From Rosa chinensis (taxonomy: Eukaryota; Streptophyta; Magnoliopsida; Rosales; Rosaceae): a DNA stretch of 64,000 bases. Of this stretch, positions 57,752 to 64,000 are shown piece after piece. How positions within the stretch are numbered: the stretch's first letter is position 1; each line of letters opens with the position of its first letter. The stretch is from assembly GCF_002994745.2 (NCBI RefSeq), contig NC_037088.1:66544397-66608396 (forward strand), read 5' to 3'. The notes beneath the pieces were generated by a model. The model worked only from the letters and a program-made list of their open reading frames with translations, made no database searches and was not told the DNA's origin. The translations under genes were made by a program, and so were the position numbers.

Positions 57752-58062
57752 ACTAGTTTTTTGCTCACATGCTCAGCATGTGCAAAATTTTTATAATTAT
57801 TATATTGAGAAAAAAATAAAAGTTATTTGAGAAAAAAGAAAGTGGGAAGTTATCTGAATTGTGGGTGGTTATTGCAGACATGGGTGGTTAACTATTTGAA
57901 AAATTATTTATTTTATTTTTTATATGATTTTTAATTTTGCTATTTACCATACTACCACTCAATTATAAAAATTATTTAAAATTAATATAAGATATAAGGG
58001 TTTTATTGTCTTTTCACGCCCACTTTGGCTAACAACACCTCTTCTCTTAATAATAGTATAGA
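57752..58062 (-). mobile_element. Small non-autonomous Helitron, 311 bp
   Basis: Same 5' end TCTATACTATTATTAAGAGA at 58062 and CTAGT at 57752. The hairpin CACATGC-tca-GCATGTG (57766-57782) is perfect. The body differs from the 226-bp copy, so the two share only their ends. Confidence 0.65.
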
Positions 58063-58189
58063 TATATATATTTGTTGACATAATATAAATATATATATTT
58101 ATATATTATGTCAACATAATATATATATATATAAATTATATATATGATATATATATATATATATTTATATATTATGTTGTTTGAGAAAT

Positions 58190-58318
58190 ATCAATGTCGT
58201 GTAAGTGGCATGGTGGTTGGGGCATTGCTTTGCATGCATAGTGGTTTGGGTTCGAATCTCCCTAACCCCAAAATTTGGGGTTTATTTTGGATTTTCCCAA
58301 ATTTTGTTGGGAATACAG

Positions 58319-58320
<2 letters not shown>
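58190..58320 (+). repeat. tRNA-like (SINE-like) repeat unit, plus orientation
   Basis: A-box-like TGGCATGGTGG at 58206-58216 and B-box-like GGTTCGAATCT at 58249-58259, followed by a tail ending in AT repeats. Confidence 0.6.
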
Positions 58321-58344
<24 letters not shown>

Positions 58345-58349
<5 letters not shown>

Positions 58350-58715
58350 TCCTATCCAGAGCGAGGCATCGCTTTGAAATTTCAGAGCGAGGTTAGGGTT
58401 TAGGGTCACTTTTCGGTCGCATATCCACATCTCAACCGTTCAGTTTCTAGGTACTAATGTATAGATCATCTCTGCAAAATTTCAGCCAAATTGATGGTCG
58501 TTAAGGCATTGATAATTGCCTTAAAGCTAGTACGGTTCAGGTTGGACAGATTCAGTTCGTTCATTGGTTTAAGCGAGTTAGATACCTTAAAGACCATCAA
58601 TTTCGTTGAAATTTTGCAGAGATGATCTATACATTAGTACCTAAAAACTGAACGGTTGAGATGTGGATATGCGACCGAAAAGTGACCCTAAACCCTAACC
58701 TCGCTCTGGATAGGA

Positions 58716-58720
<5 letters not shown>
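58345..58720. mobile_element. Foldback MITE-like element, 376 bp
   Basis: Nearly perfect inverted ends of about 160 bases start ACAGATCCTATCCAGAGCGA on both sides, leaving only a short loop near 58520-58570. It is inserted in an AT run, so the target duplication cannot be told from the repeat. No coding sequence is present. Confidence 0.75.
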
Positions 58721-58765
<45 letters not shown>

Positions 58766-58774
58766 GTTGTTTGA

Positions 58775-59060
58775 CATATATCAATGTCGTGCAACTGGCG
58801 TGGTGGTTGGGGTTTGGCTTTGCATGCATGGTGGTCTGGGTTCGAATCTCCCTAACCCTAAATTTTAGGCCTTATTTTGGATATTTCCATATCTGGTTGG
58901 GTATACAGATATATATATTATGTTGTTTGACATATATCATTGTTGTGCAAGTGGCATGGTGGTTGGGGCCTTGCTTTGCATGCATTGTGGTTTGGGTTCG
59001 ATTCTCCCTAACCTCAAAATTTGGGATTATTTTGGATGTTTCCATATTTGGTTGGCTAGG
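58775..59060 (+). repeat. Two tRNA-like (SINE-like) repeat units, plus orientation
   Basis: A-box-like motifs at about 58796 and 58952 with B-box-like GGTTCGAATC at 58839 and GGTTCGATTC at 58995. These mirror the minus units at 56465-56925 about the centre of the MULE. Confidence 0.6.
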
Positions 59061-60327
59061 GTCATTTTCGGTATTTGACTTTCATGTGGGTCCCACTTTT
59101 GCTGAGTTGGACTGCCACGTCAGCAGTTAACGGCTAAAATTGACGGAATCCCGACGGGGGACCTACTGGATGAGAAAATGATATTGTAGGGGTGTTTTTG
59201 ATGAAATTGAAAGTCGAGGGACTGAATTGATGTTGGACTAAAACCACAGGGTACTAAACAGTAATTAGCCCTAAAGCCTACTATGGAAGCATGGAAGCAT
59301 GAAAAGTCAACTTTTGCACATTTTCCTGCTTCGGCTAGGAGAAACCGAGCCAAGCAAGGAAGAAGGAGCGGACACTTAACCAAATGAACTCAAAATGATC
59401 TGAAACTCTGCATATCCATTCTAGACATCCTAAGAAACATTTCTTATGAAGAGTGTAAGATCCAGATAGAAGTGGAAGGCCTTCAAAAGATCGGTCCAAT
59501 TTTCTACAGAAGCAAAACTGGAAAACTGGACCTGTAAGAGGTCCAGCAGCGTTTCCAGCCCAACCATTATATCAAAAGCTCTGAAATTTTACCAGAATGA
59601 TATGCACTCATAGTGGAACATTTGTTATGAAGAAGTCACGGTCAAAATCTGAATTCTTGATAGAGATATAATTGAAGGAATAAAGGAGCCGAAAGTGCTT
59701 CCTTATCTCCAAAATTCATCATTCTTTATCTCCAATTATGCTTCCTTATCTCCTTATCTCCGAAATTCATCATTCTTTATCTCCAATTATGCTTCCTTAT
59801 CTCCAAAATTCATCATTTCTTATCTCCAATTAATGCTCCACTATCATTTGTTTAATGCTAAACACTTTGGCATGGTAGCCTATAAATAGAGGTTACAATG
59901 AAACACTTCAACACACAATTCACAACAACAATCTCTAAGATTATCCAAGCCTCTCTAGAGCAACCTTCTCCTTCTCTTACCGGTAGTCATACTCCAGTCC
60001 TAGTCTCCTCACGAGCCGACTATTAGTGCTACCAAACCTTCCAGCCAAGCTAAAGTCACGCTTTAGCAAGTTCTCCTCACTTCCTAGTAGTTCTTGCTCT
60101 GCTCGATCTACAACATTGAGTATCGATTGTGATTTTGAAGAAGCTCAGCAAAAGTCCTCGCCACGAGGCACAAAGAATCCCACGACAAGGTTGGTGCTCT
60201 TCTCGTCCACAATCGCTTGAAAGAAGTCAGGTCAAAGGACACCTCCGACGACCGCACCCGAACGGTGCTGGCACGCCCGGGCAGAAAAGAGACTGTTGAC
60301 CAGCTACAACAAAATTGGAGCCAAACA

Positions 60328-60566
60328 GCTAGCTAATTTGAATAATCTTTAAAAGAGTGCTGAGAATTAATCAATAGTGATTGAAGTATAAAAATGCAAT
60401 AAGCACAAACCAATTGTAGAACATTTATTAATCAACCTTAATTGTAATATTCAAATCTAAAACAACATAAGTGCATGCACACCCTGTGTAAGACCATGCC
60501 AGATCAATGTTGGCTTAGCTAGTTGCCTTGTAAAAGGAAAATGGACCAAGTAGCTAGCTAGGCAAG
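60328..60566. other. Genomic flank right of Element 1
   Basis: Unique-looking AT-rich sequence without a supported gene. The first five bases GCTAG would be the right copy of the Element 1 TSD. Confidence 0.4.
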
Positions 60567-60689
60567 CTAAACAATGTTTATTGGCGAGTTCTGAGCCCCA
60601 ACTGCCGACGGATTTGATCCGAACTTCTTTGGTGCTTGTAATTGATTTCGAAAACGACGGACTGCTGCGGCTATGGTAGTACGTGTCAC

Positions 60690-63076
60690 CAAGGTTTTAA
60701 ATCTCTGCGATATTTCCGATATATCCCCCGATATCTCTTTTTTTCGACAGACCGATATATCTAGGGGGTAAATATCTTATCTTTTACCGTTTTTGCCAAA
60801 TTTCTCTAATATATTAGATATCTGCGATATATCGCCGATAAAGTGAAGAAATATCTGTAAAATTTGAGGTAAAAATTAAAAAAAAAACTCGATAATTCTC
60901 TAAATGAAAATCTGTGTGAAGAGAGATCTCCTAAAGGCAAATCTGACTATCTGAGTGGGGAGAAATCCCCTCAAGGTGAATCTAGGTGGGTAGAAAATCC
61001 CCTCAAGGCGAATCTAGGTGAGGAAAAAAATCCCCTCTAGGCGAATCTTTACCCCGGAGAAATACCCTCAAGGCTATTTTAGTTGAGAAGTAATTCTCTA
61101 AAAGTCTAAATGCAAATCTGTGTGAGGAGAGATTTGGTACTATGTAGTCTATGACTATATCTGTAACTCTGTATATAGTTTGTAACTCTGTAGTTGAATA
61201 ATAGAAAGAAGATAAAGCCATAAAGGTTCAATTATTCTAATGAGCCCAAATGACATTGCAGAAGGAAGTCAAGGAACCATATATGGATGACATGATGAGG
61301 AGAGAGTGCAGAGGAAAGAAATGGGTGCTTAAAATCATCAATGATCTATGGGATAACACATTAAGTCAACCATTGCATGCAGCATGTATTATTTCTCTAT
61401 CTCGAAATACGTTTGTATCTTGATAATTACCTAGTTAGATCTATATTATATAGCTTTTTGGTTTCTTGTTTGTAGCACATTTCTTAAACCCAAATTTTCA
61501 TTATCGACTTGATGTTGGTTATAGCTCACGTTTCACAAACTCTTTGGCAACAGTTGTCGAATAATTTAACATAAATGGAGAAATTGCGGATACATTTGTG
61601 GATGAGGTAACTTCTTATTGATGACAACCTTAAAAAAGTTTGGGATTAGAAATGACCAATTTTCAAATGATTAATGCAGATTGTATGCTTTAGAGATGCA
61701 AAGGAATCATTTGGGTCAACCATAGCAAGAAAAACAAGAGAAACCAGAAATACAAGTTTGTGGTATATTCATATATGTATACATTAAAACACACACACAC
61801 ACACATAATTTCTTTAATAGAAAATGTTGACCTACTATAGCAGTAACTCATTGTAGTAGCTTTACAGCTGATTGGTGGACACAATGTGGGTATTCTGCAC
61901 CAAACATGCAGAAAATTGCAATGCGTATTTTGGCACAAACGGCTTCTTCTTCTGCGTGTGAGAGAAATTGGAGTACATTTGCTATTATTCATACCAAGCA
62001 AAGGAACCGTTTGGCATATCAGAAGTTGGAAAAGCTTGTATACTGCTACTACAACATGAAGCTGCGGCTGCGAGATAAACAGGCAAAGAATAATGTGGTC
62101 AATGAAAACAACTATATAGATCTACTTCACGTTGCAAGCGAGCCGCTTGATAATAGCATTGATCCACTTCATGATTGGATTATGCATGCACATCTCGATG
62201 ATGAAGCTGGAAGACCTCTTCCACAAGTTGTAGAAACTGCAACTAATGCTGGAATCAACGTAGAGAGAGTCTTATATGAAGAAGTTGTTAAAAACCCAAA
62301 AGATAATTCAAATAGTGATGATGTGTGGGGTGTTATAGCAACTCAAGATTGTTCTGATGATGGTGGAGAGGGTGGAAGCGGAACAGGTGGTGGAGGTGAA
62401 AGATATGAATATGGACAATCTTCTGTGGATGGAGGATTCCAATTTACCTATGAAGGTAATTTTGATCATGAGACCCAAGATGAAGACCACGGAGTGAGAA
62501 CAGCTGGTCATGGTGCTCAAGAGAAGACCCGATATGAGAGGAGGACTAGAGGTGTAACTGATTATCAAAGTACCCCATCTGATGTTTCTTCAATTGCCTT
62601 AAGTTTTGACTCTATCGGTTTAGGCACAGAGCGCAATGGGATCTCAAATGAATCTCATAAAGGCAACAATCAATTTGGTTATGATGCTTATGGATGTAAT
62701 CAATATGGAGAAGTATATGATCAGTCATCCAGTTGGGTTCATCCTTATTATCCCCTTATAGGGGAAACAGTTGGCAGCTCTAAAGAGATCTATAACTATC
62801 ATGTTCATCACTACAATTCGCACTATATGGGTCATATGTCTTGGTCTGATTATTGCATTTTCGTAGACCAGCGAGTGGCTTTTCAACCGCCTAGAGTCTC
62901 TTTTTGGATGTAGATGAAGTTGACATTCATATGTATTTATATGTAGTTCTAAATTTCTAATAAATTGACTTTTTTCAAAAACGATATTTTCTTACCTTGC
63001 TGTATCCCCGATATTTCCGATATCTCCCTTTTTCAAAGTACCGATAGATATGAAGATACCGATATTTAAAACCTTG
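60690..63076 (+). mobile_element. hAT-superfamily DNA transposon, 2387 bp
   Basis: Ends CAAGGTTTTAAAT and, inverted, ATTTAAAACCTTG. An 8-bp TSD with one mismatch (CGTGTCAC at 60682-60689, CGTGCCAC at 63077-63084). Just inside both ends lie GATATTTCCGATAT segments. It carries a decayed transposase whose C terminus keeps the hAT dimerisation domain. Confidence 0.88.
61230..62913 (+). pseudogene. hAT transposase, fragmentary, C-terminal dimerisation domain intact
   Basis: Earlier fragments at about 61290-61500 (IINDLWDNTLSQPLHAA, then FLNPNFHYRLDV) match the pattern before the last part of hAT transposases but fall in different frames. The open frame 61906-62913 encodes ACERNWSTFAIIHTKQRNRL and LVYCYYNMKLR, the dimerisation domain (PF05699 type), then an acidic, glycine-rich tail of about 200 residues. 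The DDE catalytic region is missing or unrecognisable. A CA microsatellite lies at 61789-61804. Confidence 0.8.
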
Positions 63077-63401
63077 CGTGCCACCTCCTCTCTTTCTTGA
63101 GGATTGAGGGCATTGGTGAAGTTCCAAATGCCTTGGCATTTGATGGCTACCTTTCTCAAGTCGCTGGCCATAAGTGTAAAGCCTTCCACTTTTGAATGAG
63201 ATCTCACATTCTCGTTCAGGCCAGGAAGGTTGGAGAAAGGGTTGTCGGGTACTGCTGCCCGCCTGAAATAGCCTTCCTTGAGTGACTTGGTGAGCATTGA
63301 TGGAGAAGCACTACCCAGTTTTTGTTTTCCAGTAAGTACTACTACTCGAATAGGTCCAAACAGTGCCTTGTGTTATGAAAAGCATCATGTCGAGTGGTTC
63401 T

Positions 63402-63725
63402 CGATAAAGTAATCTGAAGTTCACATCTAAAACCAATTGGCAATGAATGGAGTGGACCCAAACCCCTTATAAACTCATAGCCAAGGTCTTTATTTTTTCA
63501 TGTGGGATCTATACTCTCAACACACCCCCGCAAGTGTGGTGAATTTTCAAGTCATATATACATGATACATGTGGACAAATTGGGTGACGTAAAGCCTGTG
63601 TTGCCACGAGGCATACACATGTGGGATAACATGCTCTGATACCATGATAAAATAATCTAGAATTCACATCAAAAACCAATTAGCAATGGATGGAGTGACC
63701 CAAATCTTTATAAACTCTCTAGACA
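63402..63725 (-). mobile_element. TRIM-like short LTR element, minus orientation
   Basis: Two related roughly 82-bp segments (63402-63483 and 63645-63725), sharing ATCTAAAACCAATTGGCAAT-like sequence, flank about 160 bases. Directly beside the right copy, on the minus strand, is TGGTATCAGAGC (63633-63644), the usual primer-binding site complementary to initiator tRNA-Met. No coding capacity. The LTR borders and TSD are uncertain. Confidence 0.5.
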
Positions 63726-64000
63726 AAGTGTTGGTGAAATTACAATAAAATTATAATTTCTATATGAGAAACTTGTTGACAAAAGGCTGAGGCGCGGGTA
63801 TCTCGCTCTCTTTAAGGAGATTCAAGCCCTCTGCGGAACAATGCCGGTGCATCAGAAATCCCTTGACTTGTCCCATCCAGGATACAACAGCCCAACAACA
63901 AGTTGGGTGGCTCCCACCAATCTGCACAAATTGGAGGAACCTAAAGCTCCACCAAAAGAACACATTTCTCTGGCCAAAAAACACACAAGACTCTTTGGGA
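63726..64000 (-). other. Flank with one short open frame
   Basis: A 74-codon frame at 63760-63984 on the minus strand (SEIPAPQPFVNKFLI at its end) has tryptophan- and cysteine-rich composition but no recognised domain. It could be an exon of the same minus-strand gene or a by-product. Confidence 0.2.

Larger units (their letters stand above)
56218..59271. mobile_element. Mutator-like (MULE) non-autonomous element with long terminal inverted repeats
   Basis: Perfect 9-bp TSD TAAAGCCTA at 56209-56217 and 59272-59280. Terminal inverted repeats start GGGCTAATTACTGTTTAGTA and extend over 300 bases, including the AGTGGGACCCACATGAAAGTC stretch and one tRNA-like unit at each end. No transposase frame is present. 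The interior is filled with AT dinucleotide runs, tRNA-like repeats, Helitron fragments and a foldback element. Confidence 0.9.
1..60327 (+). mobile_element. Element 1: large Ty3/Gypsy (Tat-type) LTR retrotransposon, heavily interrupted
   Basis: Positions 1-538 align without gaps to 59790-60327, which shows the tail of a 5' LTR and a full 3' LTR. The 5' LTR begins upstream of the window. Inside lie, in order, a primer-binding site, gag, protease, RT, RNase H, integrase, an antisense WUSCHEL-type gene, an antisense plant-mobile-domain gene and a polypurine tract. I count about 19 differences over 538 aligned LTR bases (about 3.5%), so it is the oldest element in the nest. Removing the five direct insertions leaves about 17.5 kb in the window, or about 18 kb in total. 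The RT motif (YIDD followed by VIMKS), the size and the antisense gene after integrase fit the Tat lineage. The target duplication cannot be checked because the left flank is missing. Confidence 0.88.
56089..60327 (+). repeat. Element 1 3' LTR, interrupted by a Mutator-like element
   Basis: Begins TGTTTGGACCCAAAATGAGC after the polypurine tract and ends GAGCCAAACA. About 1.18 kb remain after removing 56218-59271 and one 9-bp TSD. Its final 538 bases match 1-538. Between 59695 and 59840 it holds two to three copies of a CTTCCTTATCTCCAAAATTC unit. Confidence 0.88.
60567..63366 (-). pseudogene. Terminal exon of an unrecognised genomic gene, split by a hAT element
   Basis: Two minus-strand pieces, 63085-63366 and 60567-60689, join in frame if the hAT element and one TSD are removed (405 nt, 134 residues). 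The piece starts after an AG at 63367-63368 with ALFGPIRVVVLTGKQKLG, continues through GYFRRAAVPDNPFSNLPGL and NALNPQEREEVA, and ends SPINIV at the TAG at 60567-60569. The clean restoration of the frame says that this was coding. I do not recognise the family, see no membrane segment, and cannot see its earlier exons with certainty. Confidence 0.5.

Noticed and set aside
1..60327. Endogenous virus (pararetrovirus or retrovirus with envelope)
   Set aside because: Domain order protease-RT-RNase H-integrase with LTRs, and no envelope or movement protein, fit ordinary Ty3/Gypsy retrotransposons.

Overview
The window is plant nuclear DNA, almost certainly from a eudicot. It shows Ty3/Gypsy elements of the Tat type, CACTA, Mutator-like, hAT, Helitron and SINE-like insertions, spliced genes and a WUSCHEL-type homeobox gene. 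The C-terminal sequence of that homeobox gene reminds me of Rosaceae WUS proteins, but that is a weak inference. Nothing bacterial or organellar was seen.

Layout. One old, very large LTR retrotransposon (Element 1, + strand) fills positions 1-60327. Only the last 538 bases of its 5' LTR are inside the window, and its 3' LTR is 56089-60327. Its gag-pol is cut into pieces by younger insertions, each with clean target-site duplications (TSDs). These are solo LTR A (4246-17833, TSD CAAAT), a second probable solo LTR (Element 4, 20399-34591, TSD TCAGA), a CACTA transposon (37294-47346, TSD CAC), solo LTR B (53641-55538, 5-bp TSD with one mismatch) and a Mutator-like element inside the 3' LTR (56218-59271, 9-bp TSD TAAAGCCTA). 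Two further LTR elements of one family lie a level deeper, both on the minus strand. Element 2 (5269-17137, TSD AACAA) sits in solo LTR A, and Element 3 (21495-32998, TSD CATGA) sits in Element 4. Small Helitrons, a foldback MITE and tRNA-like repeats sit inside the Mutator-like element. With the insertions removed, Element 1 would be about 18 kb.

Cargo. All three Gypsy elements carry a second gene between integrase and the 3' LTR, antisense to gag-pol. In Elements 2 and 3 it is a spliced gene with TATA box, three introns and an AATAAA signal, encoding a protein of the putative gypsy-type transposon (Transposase_28-like) family plus a coiled coil. A 60-bp tandem array lies upstream of its promoter. 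In Element 1 the antisense gene is a plant-mobile-domain protein. Element 1 also holds an intronless WUSCHEL-type homeobox coding sequence that was open from ATG to stop until the CACTA element landed between the WUS-box and the EAR-like motif. The CACTA element in turn carries a TNPA-like gene and fragments resembling ENGase and, more tentatively, CPN60.

The flank at 60328-64000 is ordinary genomic DNA. It holds what looks like the last exon of an unrecognised minus-strand gene, split by a hAT element with an 8-bp TSD, and a small TRIM-like repeat upstream.

Elements 2 and 3 are reciprocally defective: Element 2 has an intact pol but a broken gag, and Element 3 has an intact gag but a broken pol. 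Element 3 has nearly identical LTRs, so it probably moved using proteins made elsewhere.
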